Of a stretch of DNA of 64,000 nt, positions 16,676 through 25,165 are shown in pieces. The translations under genes and the position numbers were made by a program. The stretch spans positions 224,923 through 288,922 of the forward strand of contig NZ_QOIN01000036.1 in the NCBI RefSeq assembly GCF_003323715.1. Direction: 5' to 3'. The notes beneath the pieces were generated by a model. It saw only the letters and a program-made list of their open reading frames with translations, searched no databases and had not been told where the DNA came from. Within the stretch, counting starts at the first letter, position 1, and every line of letters starts with the position of its first letter. The stretch comes from Streptomyces diacarni (GTDB lineage Bacteria; Actinomycetota; Actinomycetes; Streptomycetales; Streptomycetaceae).

Positions 16676-17872
16676 ATGGACGGCCAGGGGACACGCAACG
16701 GCGCGGGCAGCGGACGCGACCGTGACTGGTGGGCCCGGCTGTACGACCCGTACACGCCCGACACGGGCCGTACCCGCGCCGGAGACAGCGTCGACGACCG
16801 CTTCGCCTCGGTCGCCCGCACGCTCGGCACCACCGAGGGCGGCGAAGCGCCCACCGCGGAGGCCGGGCGGGAGCCGCCGGACGTGGCCGAGCGGCCGGGG
16901 AAAGCCGAGCCGTCGGGCGCAGGGGAGCCCTCGGACGCGGCCGAGCCGTCCGGCCCCGCGGCGCTGTTGCCGCGCGCCGACCCCGACGCGCCGGCCGAAC
17001 TCGTGCCGGACACCGTGCTGGAGGAGGCGCGGCACGGACACACCACGCTGCGCGCGGGCTCCCTGCGGGGAGAGGCGGCCCGCGAGGCGGGAGAGCCACG
17101 CGGGGACGCGCTGCTGGTGGCACGGTTCGGAGCGGGTGCGGACGCACTGGTGCTCGTGGTGGTCGCCGCGGGCGCGCGCACGGACGGCGCCAGTGCGCAC
17201 CGCGCCGCGCGCGAGGCCTGCCACGCGCTCGCGGCCGCCGTCGGCCGCAGCGCCCCGCGGCTCGCGGAGGACCTGCGAGCCGACCGGCGCGACGCGCTCA
17301 GGCCCGGACTGCACCGGCTGACCGACCGCACCCTGGGCAGGCTCCGCGCGCAGGCCGCCGCGTGGGGGCTGACACCCGCACAGCACACGGCCGACGTGCG
17401 GTGCCTGCTGGTGCCCACCGACCCGCGCTGCCGTACCCGGGTCTGCTTCGGCGCTGGAGCGGGCGGCCTGCTGAGGCTGCGAGACGGCGCCTGGGAGGAC
17501 ATCGAGCCGCGAGCCACGCCGGTGCCGCCGCCCGCGGCTCAGCCCCTGGCCGGCCCCGGGCGCGCCGCGGACGCGGCCGGTGCCGCCGCGGCCCGGGACG
17601 GCTTCACCGCCGCTGAGCCTCCCTCCTCCGCGCTCGCGGAGCCGTTCCGCTTCCGGGCGTGCGCCGCCGAGCCCGGCGACGCACTGCTGCTGGCCTCCCG
17701 GGGCCTCGCCGAACCGCTGCGTGCCGAGCCGTCGTTCGCTGACCGGCTCGCCGCCCGCAGGCCGCGCGCCGAAACGGGGCCAGCGGCCCTCGCGGCGTAC
17801 CTCGCCGACCTCGGGCACCACGTCCCCGGACACACGCGCGACCGCACGGGGGTTCTCCTCCAGGAGGACTGA
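16676..17872 (+). CDS. Degenerate PP2C-like protein phosphatase domain protein
   Basis: A 398-residue soluble protein with a variable acidic N-terminal half (residues 1-110, rich in Glu/Ala/Pro) and a C-terminal domain that looks like a divergent PP2C fold: DALLLASRGLAEPL resembles the DxxLLxTDGL motif, and the end DRTGVLLQED resembles the last metal-Asp strand. The early GD metal motif is not clear, so catalysis is doubtful. It is convergent with the DUF2637 gene, and a strong hairpin separates them. Confidence 0.6.
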   Translation: MDGQGTRNGAGSGRDRDWWARLYDPYTPDTGRTRAGDSVDDRFASVARTLGTTEGGEAPTAEAGREPPDVAERPGKAEPSGAGEPSDAAEPSGPAALLPRADPDAPAELVPDTVLEEARHGHTTLRAGSLRGEAAREAGEPRGDALLVARFGAGADALVLVVVAAGARTDGASAHRAAREACHALAAAVGRSAPRLAEDLRADRRDALRPGLHRLTDRTLGRLRAQAAAWGLTPAQHTADVRCLLVPTDPRCRTRVCFGAGAGGLLRLRDGAWEDIEPRATPVPPPAAQPLAGPGRAADAAGAAAARDGFTAAEPPSSALAEPFRFRACAAEPGDALLLASRGLAEPLRAEPSFADRLAARRPRAETGPAALAAYLADLGHHVPGHTRDRTGVLLQED

Positions 17873-17906
17873 GTGCGGGGCGGAGTGCCCGGGGACGGGT
17901 TGAGGC

Positions 17907-17946
17907 GGCCGGGGGCGTCCGTTCCGCGGAGCGGACGCCCCCGGCC
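17907..17946. terminator. Bidirectional hairpin between convergent genes
   Basis: A perfect 15-bp stem (GGCCGGGGGCGTCCG at 17907-17921, complement at 17932-17946) with a 10-base loop lies in the 105-bp gap between the PP2C-like and DUF2637 genes. There is no T-run on the plus side. Position and symmetry fit a shared terminator. Confidence 0.7.
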
Positions 17947-17977
17947 GCGGATCTCCGACCCGCCAGCCGACCCGACG

Positions 17978-19156
17978 TCAGCCGAACTGGCGCTCGATCT
18001 CGGCCAGTTTCTCCTCCAGGGTGTCCAGCCGCGGGCTCGCGGCGTTGCTCTTCTCGCCCCGCCCGGTGTCACCGGCCCCCTGAGCGCCCTCACTGCTCTC
18101 CCCGCGCCGCCGCGCGGCACCGCCGCCGTCATCCACCACGGCCTGCAGGGCGGGCCTGCCGCGCGGTGCGGACGACGCGGCCTCGGGGTCGGTCGCGGGC
18201 AGCTGGTTCCTGCCCGCCCCCTCGGAACCGGACTCGCCCGCGTCCGCAGCGGGGACGGGACTCGCGAGCTCGACGTCCACATGGTGCGCGGTGTCCACGG
18301 GGCGCGGGGTCTGCGCGCGGCCCCTGCTCCACAGCCGGTGCTGCCGGTTGATGGCCTTGACCCGCGCCCGGTCGAGACGCTCCTGATCCTTGCGGCGCAG
18401 CCGCTCCTGCTCGCGCTGCTTGCGGTCGTCGCGCACCTCGTCGACGGCCTCGTCCAGCGTCCGCACGCCCTCCAGCAGCATCAGCGACCAGGCACCGAAC
18501 GTCTCGCGCGGCGCGCGCAGCCAGCGCACGATGCGGATCTGCGGCAGCGGGCGCGGCACCAGACCCTGGTCCCGCAGCGCGGCGCGGCGGGTCTGCTTGA
18601 GCGCCCGGTCGAACAGGATCGCCGCCGACAGCGACATCCCCGCGAAGAACTGGGGCGCTCCGTCGTGTCCGAGGCCGCGCGGCGCGTGCACCCAGTTGAA
18701 CCACGCCGCCGCCCCCGCGAAGATCCACACCAGCAGCCGGGAGCCCAGCGAGGCGTCCCCGTGGCTGGCCTCGCGCACGGCGATCACGGCGGAGAACATC
18801 GCCGCGCCGTCCAGCCCGAACGGCACCAGGTACTCCCAGCCCCCGCTCAGCCCCAGGTTCTGCCGCCCGAAGCCGACGAGACCGTGGAAGGAGAGCGCGG
18901 CGGCGACGGCGGCGCAGCAGAACAGCAGCAGATAGGCGGCGGTGGCGTAGAGGGTCTCCTTGCGGCGCCGCCGCTCCTGCGCGCGTTCCCAGGAGTCGGG
19001 CGCCGGCTGCTGTTCTGAGGCGGTGGCCGTGGTGTCCCCTTCGGTGGTGGAGCTGTGGCGGCGCGAGCGCGCCATCACGAGCACCGCGGTCAGAGTGCCG
19101 ACGAGCAGCACGGCGCTCGGCAGCGCCCAGTTCAGCGATATGTCGGTCAGTCTCAT
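17978..19156 (-). CDS. DUF2637 membrane protein with long cytoplasmic tail
   Basis: A 392-residue protein. One N-terminal membrane helix (residues about 8-27) is followed by a charged segment and three or four helices (about 70-200: YLLLFCCAAVAAALSF, YLVPFGLDGAAMFSAVIAV, LLVWIFAGAAAWFNWVHAP), the pattern of DUF2637 proteins that occur widely in actinomycetes and on conjugative elements (SpdB-like). The tail from about 230 is rich in Arg/Glu/Gln and probably coiled coil (DRKQREQERLRRKDQERL), ending LDTLEEKLAEIERQFG. ATG 19156 has AGGGG eight bases upstream. Function is unknown. Confidence 0.8.
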   Translation of the reverse strand: MRLTDISLNWALPSAVLLVGTLTAVLVMARSRRHSSTTEGDTTATASEQQPAPDSWERAQERRRRKETLYATAAYLLLFCCAAVAAALSFHGLVGFGRQNLGLSGGWEYLVPFGLDGAAMFSAVIAVREASHGDASLGSRLLVWIFAGAAAWFNWVHAPRGLGHDGAPQFFAGMSLSAAILFDRALKQTRRAALRDQGLVPRPLPQIRIVRWLRAPRETFGAWSLMLLEGVRTLDEAVDEVRDDRKQREQERLRRKDQERLDRARVKAINRQHRLWSRGRAQTPRPVDTAHHVDVELASPVPAADAGESGSEGAGRNQLPATDPEAASSAPRGRPALQAVVDDGGGAARRRGESSEGAQGAGDTGRGEKSNAASPRLDTLEEKLAEIERQFG

Positions 19157-19360
19157 CGGGTGTGCCCCTTGCCGCGCGGTGCCGGGGCGCACGGGGGCGT
19201 CTGCCGGGTGGGGCGGAGGTCCGTGCGCGGGGCGGTGCCGCGCTCGCGCTCTGGCTTTCTTCGTGTCGCCGAGCATCTTTACGGCAGCGCGCCACCCCTC
19301 AGGGGGGTTTCGGGGCAAGTGAACGCGAAAAGGGGGCGCCCGTGCCCTGCCGAGGCGTCC

Positions 19361-19373
19361 GGGTTCGAATCCC
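19361..19373 (+). other. tRNA T-arm-like 13-mer
   Basis: GGGTTCGAATCCC, the sequence of a tRNA T-loop with three closing pairs, abuts the 3' end of the FhuF-like gene. The remaining T-stem positions mismatch and no matching 5' acceptor strand is found upstream, so this is not an intact tRNA. It could be a leftover attachment site or chance. Confidence 0.3.
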
Positions 19374-20225
19374 CTACGGAGTCGCGGTCATCCGTTCGAT
19401 ACGTTCCGCGTCACAGGTGCGCGGGCACGTGACGCAGGTGTCCTGGGGACGCAGGGTGTAGAAGAGACAGCAGCTCGCCCGGTCGCGGGTGGTCAGCTCC
19501 TGGCCCCCAGGACCCGTCAGCCTGCGGAAACCGGCCCCCTGGGCGAACGGCTTCAGCGAGCCGGGCAGCAGCAGTTCGGCCTCCGCCATGGCGCGCGGTT
19601 CCTCGCCCAGCAGGTGCCCCAGGTACCACAGGCCCTCGGTGACCTCGTCCGTCGCCATGCCCCACAGGGCGCGCGCGCCACGCCGCATCCGGGGCCTGAA
19701 GCCCTCCAGTACGGGGGCCAAGTGGTCGGCGACCGCGCCGCGCACCTCGGCGCGCAGCGCCTCCTCGTCCGGCACCACCCGGGCGCCCGGCGCCGCCGCG
19801 GCCGGATCGTCGGGCAGGCAGGCGAACTCCTCCACGCGGACGGCCAGCCGCCCCAGCGAGCGCTGGAACGCCACCGCCTCCACCGGCACCCGCGGCACCC
19901 GCCGCTGGAGGAACCACGGAATCGTCACCAGCAGGCAGACGGGCCAGGCGTAGCGGTGCAGTCCGAAGCTGGCGATCACGTCGGGACGGCCCGGCCGCCC
20001 GTAGTCCCGCAGGATCTGCTCCGCGTCCCAGGCCAGGAACGACTCCAGGGCCTGCCCGCCGGCGGCCAACTCGCTCGCCCGTACCCAGCCGGGGCCCTCG
20101 GGAAGGGATTCACGAGCCGTGGTCTCGGTCACACCCAGCGACGGGAACACCTCGGCGAGCCGCGCGTACGCCGCCTGGAAAGGCGAGACGTCAGGGGCTA
20201 CACGGGCGAGGGTGGGCACAGCCAT
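19374..20225 (-). CDS. FhuF-like (2Fe-2S) siderophore-iron reductase
   Basis: A 283-residue protein ending in the FhuF-type cysteine cluster: CCLFYTLRPQDTCVTCPRTC (a Cys pair, then C-x2-C), which binds a 2Fe-2S centre used to reduce Fe(III)-siderophore in the cytosol. The body is the helical FhuF fold without membrane segments. Two starts are possible: GTG 20234 or ATG 20225, which I prefer. A strong iron box lies 27 bases upstream, so DmdR/IdeR should repress it when iron is plentiful. Confidence 0.85.
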   Translation of the reverse strand: MAVPTLARVAPDVSPFQAAYARLAEVFPSLGVTETTARESLPEGPGWVRASELAAGGQALESFLAWDAEQILRDYGRPGRPDVIASFGLHRYAWPVCLLVTIPWFLQRRVPRVPVEAVAFQRSLGRLAVRVEEFACLPDDPAAAAPGARVVPDEEALRAEVRGAVADHLAPVLEGFRPRMRRGARALWGMATDEVTEGLWYLGHLLGEEPRAMAEAELLLPGSLKPFAQGAGFRRLTGPGGQELTTRDRASCCLFYTLRPQDTCVTCPRTCDAERIERMTATP

Positions 20226-20251
20226 GGGGACCACCGATTCGACGATCGTCA

Positions 20252-20270
20252 GCAGGTAAGCCTTACCTTA
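20252..20270. promoter_or_regulatory. Iron box (DmdR1/IdeR-type operator)
   Basis: On the minus strand TAAGGTAAGGCTTACCTGC matches 14 of 19 positions of the actinobacterial iron-box consensus TTAGGTTAGGCTAACCTAA. Its core AGGTAAG-c-CTTACCT is a perfect palindrome. It lies 27 bases upstream of the FhuF-like start and about 85 bases from the divergent GntR start. Confidence 0.8.
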
Positions 20271-20355
20271 ACTGATTGTCCCCGAGGTGTGATCTCCTGT
20301 CGTGTCGGCCTATGGTGCTGCGCAGTGTTCCGGAGGGCACAGCCGGAGGAGAACG

Positions 20356-21135
20356 ATGGAGCAGAGCCGAACCAGGGCACCCGGCGTGCCGGCCGCCGGC
20401 CGGCCGACGCGGCTCACCACGCAGAACGTCACCGGCGGCGCCCCCGCGGACCCCGCGCCGCGGTCTGCCCCCGGCCCCGCTCGTGGTGAGCACACCCACA
20501 GCGAGCCCTCCGCGCCGCGCGTGGTCCCGCAGCGGCACTCCGTACGGGACCAGATACTGCAGGCCCTCCGGGCGGCCCTGCTCTCCGGGGAACTCGCCCC
20601 CGGAGAGGTCTACTCGGCGCCCGCGCTCGCCGAACGCTTCGGTGTCTCCCCGACACCCGTGCGCGAGGCCATGCAGGTGCTGGTGAGCGAGGGCTGTGTC
20701 GCCACGGTGCCCAACCGGGGTTTCCGCGTCGCCCGGCACAGCCCGCGCGACCTGGCCGAACTCACCGAGATCCGGGCGCTGCTGGAGGTGCCCGTCGTGC
20801 TGGCCCTCGCGCGGACGCAGCCCGCGGAACGCTGGGAGGAGCTGCGCCCCCTTGCCGAGGACACCCTCCAGGCGGCGGTCTGCGGCGACCGCGGCGCCTA
20901 CGCCGAGACCGACCGCGCCTTCCACCGCTCCCTGTTGGAACTCGCCGGTAACGCGCAGCTGGTCTCCCTCGCCGAGGACGTCAGACGGCGCGCCTCCCTG
21001 TCGTCCTCGCGGCAGGCACCGACGCGCCGCACCACCGACCTGCTCGCCGAGGCCGCCGACCACCTCGCCCTCCTCGACGCCCTGAGCGACCAGGACCTCC
21101 CCGCGGTGGAACGCCTGGTCCGCGACCACGCCTGA
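20356..21135 (+). CDS. GntR-family regulator (FadR/FCD subfamily)
   Basis: A 259-residue regulator. After a 60-residue low-complexity head, a winged helix-turn-helix runs about 62-130: RDQILQALRAALLSGELAPGEV, then SAPALAERFGVSPTPVREAMQVL and TVPNRGFRV. The C-terminal FCD-type helical ligand domain includes EIRALLEVPVVLALA, ETDRAFHRSLLELAGN and LLAEAADHLALLDAL with metal-type Asp/His positions. ATG 20356 follows GGAGGA at 20345. It is divergent from the FhuF-like gene; its target and ligand are unknown. Confidence 0.85.
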   Translation: MEQSRTRAPGVPAAGRPTRLTTQNVTGGAPADPAPRSAPGPARGEHTHSEPSAPRVVPQRHSVRDQILQALRAALLSGELAPGEVYSAPALAERFGVSPTPVREAMQVLVSEGCVATVPNRGFRVARHSPRDLAELTEIRALLEVPVVLALARTQPAERWEELRPLAEDTLQAAVCGDRGAYAETDRAFHRSLLELAGNAQLVSLAEDVRRRASLSSSRQAPTRRTTDLLAEAADHLALLDALSDQDLPAVERLVRDHA

Positions 21136-21156
21136 TCGCACCCCGACGGCGCGCGG

Positions 21157-21200
21157 GGACCGCTCCCCTGGGGGTACCTCCCGGCCGGAGGGCAGCCCCG
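21157..21200. repeat. Intergenic C/G-rich hairpin element
   Basis: GACCGCTCCCCTGGGGGTAC and the following CTCCCGGCCGGAGGG resemble the small dispersed palindromic elements common between streptomycete genes. It lies between convergent genes (GntR and the TPR-like gene) and can fold into CCCC/GGGG and CCGGCCGG stems, so it may serve as terminator. Confidence 0.4.
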
Positions 21201-21211
21201 CGGCAGAAGCC

Positions 21212-22087
21212 CTAACCGTCCGACCCCGCCGCAGGGCCCCCCGGGCCCTGCGGCTCCGTCTCGGTCTCGGTATCCGTCTCCGGGAGTTGGCTGGTCAGCC
21301 AGGTGGGCACGCCGCCCAGCAGGCGGTGGAGCCGGCCCGCCTCCTCCCGCAGGCGGGACGAGCCCGGCTCGGGCTCGACGTCCGCCAGCGAGGCCAAAGC
21401 CGGTGCCATGCCGACGAGGAACCCCAGCTCCTCGCGCAGCCGCAGCGACTCGGCGAAGCCGTGCCGCGCCTCGGCCAGTTCGCCCTCACGTGCCGCGATC
21501 CCCGCCAGGTGCCGGAAGGTGGACGAGCACAGCAGGTCGTCGCCGCGCGAGGTCGCCCCCGCGTGCGCCCTGCGGTAGGCGGCGCGCGCCGCCTCGGGCG
21601 TCTCACTCAGGTTCTCGGCCAACAGCCCGCGCCGGTAGTCCAGCAACGCCCGTCCGGGCGCGCCCGGCTCCAGCAGCGCGGCCGCCCTGCCGAGGGCGGC
21701 CCGGGCCTCGTCCGTCCGGTCGCGTACGCCCAACACGGTCGCCGCGTAGGCGAGTTGCCCGCGCTCGCAGGCGGCGGCTCCCCGGTCGTCGTCCACCTGG
21801 GCGACGGCCTCGGCGACCCGCAGCGCGTCCTCGGCCGGCGCCCATCCCTCGCCGGTGTACATGCACCGTTCCACGAGCAGCGCGGCCCGGCCCACCGCCG
21901 CCTGCGGCAGCTCGTGGGCGTACGGCTCCAGCAGGGCCGCCGCGTCCTCCCAGCAGCCGCGTGAACGCAGCCGCCACACCGCCCGGCCCAGCGGGCTGTC
22001 AGGACCCGTGGACGGCGGTTGCGGCCCGCCGTCCGAGGGGTTCGCGGGATCCAGCCGTGCCGAACGTGACATGGCGGTGTCCGCCAC
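21212..22087 (-). CDS. TPR-like helical repeat protein, function unknown
   Basis: A 291-residue Ala/Leu/Glu/Arg-rich protein without membrane segments. Successive helix pairs of about 35-40 residues (CWEDAAALLEPYAHEL, EARAALGRAAALLEPG, AARAAYRRAHAGATSRG, EARHGFAESLRLREELG) look like tetratricopeptide repeats, often used for protein contacts. The tail has a (TE)n tract. GTG 22087 is chosen because GGGGAGG precedes it at about 6 bases. I do not recognise a specific family. Confidence 0.68.
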   Translation of the reverse strand: MADTAMSRSARLDPANPSDGGPQPPSTGPDSPLGRAVWRLRSRGCWEDAAALLEPYAHELPQAAVGRAALLVERCMYTGEGWAPAEDALRVAEAVAQVDDDRGAAACERGQLAYAATVLGVRDRTDEARAALGRAAALLEPGAPGRALLDYRRGLLAENLSETPEAARAAYRRAHAGATSRGDDLLCSSTFRHLAGIAAREGELAEARHGFAESLRLREELGFLVGMAPALASLADVEPEPGSSRLREEAGRLHRLLGGVPTWLTSQLPETDTETETEPQGPGGPAAGSDG

Positions 22088-22512
22088 AGTGCCCTCCCCA
22101 AGCGCGCCGTCGAGCCGGATGTGACCGCATCTCAGCACGCCGTGCCCCGCCCGGCCAAGAGGCTGGTGTGAATCAGTTCACAAAGTTTTACCGGAGGGAC
22201 TCTTCTGCCAACTGCCCGCGGACGCGCTGCCACACGGGGCGGCTGAGGGGGTAGGGCCTGCCCTACCCCAGGTCGGCACCTGGATGCAGTGAACCGCGCG
22301 GCGGCGCGCGGTTCGCTGAGTGCGTGAATCCGCACACCGCGCGGCGCGCCCGGCTCGCCGCCTCCGCCCTGTGCGCCGTCTCGGCCGTGCACGCGGCGGT
22401 CACGGCGGCCGTGACCGCGCTGGAACCCCACCGAGTGTGGGCCTGTACGCGGCACCCGCCTACACGGCACTCGCCCCCGTCCTCGCCCTGTGGGCGCACT
22501 GGAGGAAGCCCG
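22088..22512. other. Intergenic stretch with a possible frameshifted small membrane ORF
   Basis: No intact gene. From GTG 22324 one frame reads a hydrophobic segment (LAASALCAVSAVHAAVTAAV) up to about 22430. A second frame then reads VGLYAAPAYTALAPVLALWAHW up to about 22505. Joined by a one-base shift these would form a small two-helix membrane protein, which suggests a decayed gene or a sequencing frameshift. The rest is the TPR gene promoter region, and I see nothing else in it. Confidence 0.35.
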
Positions 22513-23733
22513 ATGCACCGCCGCACGCCGCCACCGCCACCGCCACCGTCCTCGGCCCCGTCAACCACAGGTCTTCGCCGTCGGCCGGGGGAGGGGAGCG
22601 GACGCACCCTGGTGGTGACCAACGACTTCCCGCCCCGCCTGGGCGGGATCGAGAGGTTCGTGCACGAGATCGCTCGCCGCTTCCCGCCCGGTGAGGTCGT
22701 GGTCTACACGGCGGCGCAGCACGGCGGTGACGCGTTCGACGCGGCGCAGCCCTTTCCGGTGGTCAGAGACCGGGCCCGCACCCTGCTCCCCACCCCGCGG
22801 GTGGCCCGCACCGCCCAAGCGCTGGCCTTCCGGTACGGCTGCGACCGCGTGTGGTTCGGCGCCGCCGCCCCGCTCGGGCTGCTGGCCGCGCGCCTCGGGC
22901 TGCCCTCGGTGGCGACGACGCACGGACACGAGGCGGGGTGGGCGGCCCTCCCCGGAGCGCGGCACGCGCTGGCACGCATCGCGGGGAACGCCGACGTCGT
23001 CACGTACCTGACCACCCACGCGCGCCGGCGCATGGCGGGCGCGCTCGGCCCCCGTGCGCGCACGGCACGGCTGGTTCCCGGAGTGGACACCGCGCTCTTC
23101 CGTCCGGCCGGGCCCGAGGAGCGCCTGCGGGCGCGGCGCGAGTTGGGCCTGGGGGAGGGCCCGCTGGTGCTCAGCGTCTCGCGCCTCGTCCCGCGCAAGG
23201 GACAGGACGTTCTGCTGCGTGCCCTGCCGCTGCTGCACGCCTCGGTACCGGGGGCCACCCTGGTCATCGTCGGCTCGGGACCCCACGAGCGGGCGCTGCG
23301 GCGCCTGGCCCGTCGGCTGCCCGCCACCTGCCGTGACGCGGTGGTCTTCGCGGGCGCCCGCGAGCACGGCGCCCTGCCGCCCTACTACGCGGCAGCAGAC
23401 GTCTTCGCGATGCCGTGCCGCACCCGGCGCCTGGGTCTGGAGTCCGAAGGGCTCGGCATCGTCTACCTGGAGGCCGCTGCCGCCGGACTCCCCGTGCTCG
23501 CCGGGGACTCCGGCGGTGCGCCCGAAGCGGTCCAGGACGGTGTGACCGGCTACGTCGTGGACGGCGGCGACGTAGCCGCCGTCGCCGGCCGGCTGGCCGG
23601 GCTGCTCACCGATCCGGCCGCCCGCGCCCTGATGGGTACGCGGGGGCGGTCCCGGGTCGAGGCGGAGTGGAGCTGGGAGGCCTCGGCGGGTCAGTTGCGC
23701 ACGCTGCTGTCCCGTACCGTCGAGGCGTGGTGA
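22513..23733 (+). CDS. GT4-family glycosyltransferase, PimB-like
   Basis: A 406-residue GT-B glycosyltransferase. The N-terminal Gly-rich acceptor loop is VTNDFPPRLGGIERFVHE (about 33-50). The C-terminal nucleotide-sugar domain has SRLVPRKGQDVLLRALP and the EX7E motif in ESEGLGIVYLEAAAAGLPVLAGDSGGAPEAV. The pattern resembles PimB-type mannosyltransferases that extend phosphatidylinositol mannosides at the inner membrane; the exact acceptor is inferred. ATG 22513 is preferred over GTG 22324 because GGAGGA sits six bases upstream. The next gene's GTG overlaps its TGA. Confidence 0.84.
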   Translation: MHRRTPPPPPPPSSAPSTTGLRRRPGEGSGRTLVVTNDFPPRLGGIERFVHEIARRFPPGEVVVYTAAQHGGDAFDAAQPFPVVRDRARTLLPTPRVARTAQALAFRYGCDRVWFGAAAPLGLLAARLGLPSVATTHGHEAGWAALPGARHALARIAGNADVVTYLTTHARRRMAGALGPRARTARLVPGVDTALFRPAGPEERLRARRELGLGEGPLVLSVSRLVPRKGQDVLLRALPLLHASVPGATLVIVGSGPHERALRRLARRLPATCRDAVVFAGAREHGALPPYYAAADVFAMPCRTRRLGLESEGLGIVYLEAAAAGLPVLAGDSGGAPEAVQDGVTGYVVDGGDVAAVAGRLAGLLTDPAARALMGTRGRSRVEAEWSWEASAGQLRTLLSRTVEAW

Positions 23734-25139
23734 GCGGGACGGCGGCGGGGGAAGCACGCAGCGGCAGCGGCAGCGGCAGCGGCAGCGGTGCGGCGAAGGG
23801 CGCAGAGGGCGGGGTCTGGCGGGCGCTGGCGGCGGGGCCGCGGGCCTTTCTCGGTTCCGCCTGGCCCCTGCGGGCGCTGGGCTATCTGCTGGCGGGCGGA
23901 GTGCTGGGCGTCGGCTGGTTCTTCCTCGCCCTGGCGCTTGCCGTCGCCGGCGTCCTGCTGCTGCCCGTCGGCGTCGGGGTGGTCGCGCTGGCGTGCGTGC
24001 CCGTCTCCGCCGCCGGACTGGCCGCGCTGGAGCGCCGGCGTCTGCGGTGGCTCCGGCCGGGGGCCGTACCCTCACCGCACGAGAGCGGCGACGCGGAGGG
24101 GCCCGAGCCGCCCGGCGGACCGGTGCGGCGCGTACTGCGCCGCCTGTGGCGGCGTACCGCGGCGCCCGCCACCTGGATCGAGTTCGGCTTCGCGCTGCCC
24201 CACGCGGTGCTGTCACTGGTGGATCTGTTCGTGGCGGTGGCGGGGATCGGCCTGGTCGTCAGCCAGCCGCTCGCCCTGCTGCTGGTCGGCAACGGCGAAC
24301 AGGTCATGTACGGCGAGCACGTCGTGCTGACCGAGCCGGGGCAGGTGGCGCCGTGGCTGCTGCTGACCCCCGTCTTCGCGGTGCTCGTCTCCTACCTGTG
24401 GGCCGGCCTCGCCGGAGTGCGGGCCGCGCTCGCGCGCGCCGTGCTGGTGGGACCGCGCCGGGAAAGGGAACTGGACGCCAGGCTGACCGAGGTGACCGCC
24501 TCGCGGGCCCGGCTGGCCGACGCCTTCGCACTGGAGCGCCGCCGCATCGAACGCGACCTGCACGACGGGGCGCAACAGCGCCTCACCGGGCTGATCATGA
24601 CGCTCGGCCTGGCGAAGCTGGACGCCGACCCCGCGCTCGTCGCCGACGCGCAGGACGAGGCCCGTGCCGTCCTGGCCGAACTGCGCGAACTCGTCCACGG
24701 CATGCACCCCTCCGTGCTGACCGACCGCGGTCTGGGTGCCGCGATCGAGGCGCTGGCCGAGCGCTCGCCCGTGCCCGTCGAGGTGGATGTGCGCCCGGGC
24801 GCGGGGCGGCCGGACGAGGCGGTGGAGGCCGCCGCCTACTTCGCCGTCGCCGAGGCGCTGGCCAACGTGGCGAAACACAGTGGCGCCTCGCGCGCGACCG
24901 TCACCGTGCGGGCGGGGAGCGCGCTGGTGGTGGAGGTCCGCGACGACGGCAGGGGCGGCGCGGACCCGCAGCGCGGCACGGGCCTGACAGGGCTGGCCGA
25001 CCGGCTCGCTGTGCATGAGGGCAGGTTGCGCCTCTCCAGCCCCGCGGGCGGGCCGACCCTCCTGCGGATGGAACTGCCCTACCGGCCGGGCCGCGCAGGA
25101 GAGGAGCACGAGACCACCGGGAACAATCGGTGCGGGTAG
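23730..25139 (+). CDS. NarL-type sensor histidine kinase
   Basis: A 469-residue membrane kinase. A Ser-Gly repeat head (residues about 11-20) precedes two hydrophobic blocks (about 50-95 and 150-235) that form the sensor region. The HisKA_3 motif ALERRRIERDLHDGAQQRL holds the phosphorylated His near residue 280. The ATPase domain has AEALANVAKHSGAS (N box), DDGRGG and GTGLTGLADRL. GTG 23730 overlaps the upstream glycosyltransferase stop. It is followed at 25166 by its response regulator, and the signal is unknown. Confidence 0.87.
   Translation: MSGTAAGEARSGSGSGSGSGAAKGAEGGVWRALAAGPRAFLGSAWPLRALGYLLAGGVLGVGWFFLALALAVAGVLLLPVGVGVVALACVPVSAAGLAALERRRLRWLRPGAVPSPHESGDAEGPEPPGGPVRRVLRRLWRRTAAPATWIEFGFALPHAVLSLVDLFVAVAGIGLVVSQPLALLLVGNGEQVMYGEHVVLTEPGQVAPWLLLTPVFAVLVSYLWAGLAGVRAALARAVLVGPRRERELDARLTEVTASRARLADAFALERRRIERDLHDGAQQRLTGLIMTLGLAKLDADPALVADAQDEARAVLAELRELVHGMHPSVLTDRGLGAAIEALAERSPVPVEVDVRPGAGRPDEAVEAAAYFAVAEALANVAKHSGASRATVTVRAGSALVVEVRDDGRGGADPQRGTGLTGLADRLAVHEGRLRLSSPAGGPTLLRMELPYRPGRAGEEHETTGNNRCG
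23760..23789 (+). repeat. Hexamer microsatellite (AGCGGC)x5 in the kinase gene
   Basis: Five perfect AGCGGC units encode a Ser-Gly stretch near the N-terminus of the histidine kinase. The 6-bp period keeps the frame when copies are gained or lost. Confidence 0.85.
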
Positions 25140-25165
25140 GACGGGACGAGAGGCGGAGAGGACGC

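Noticed and set aside
19320..19385. Complete tRNA gene
   Set aside because: Only the T-loop matches; the T-stem has mismatches and no acceptor or anticodon stem can be found.
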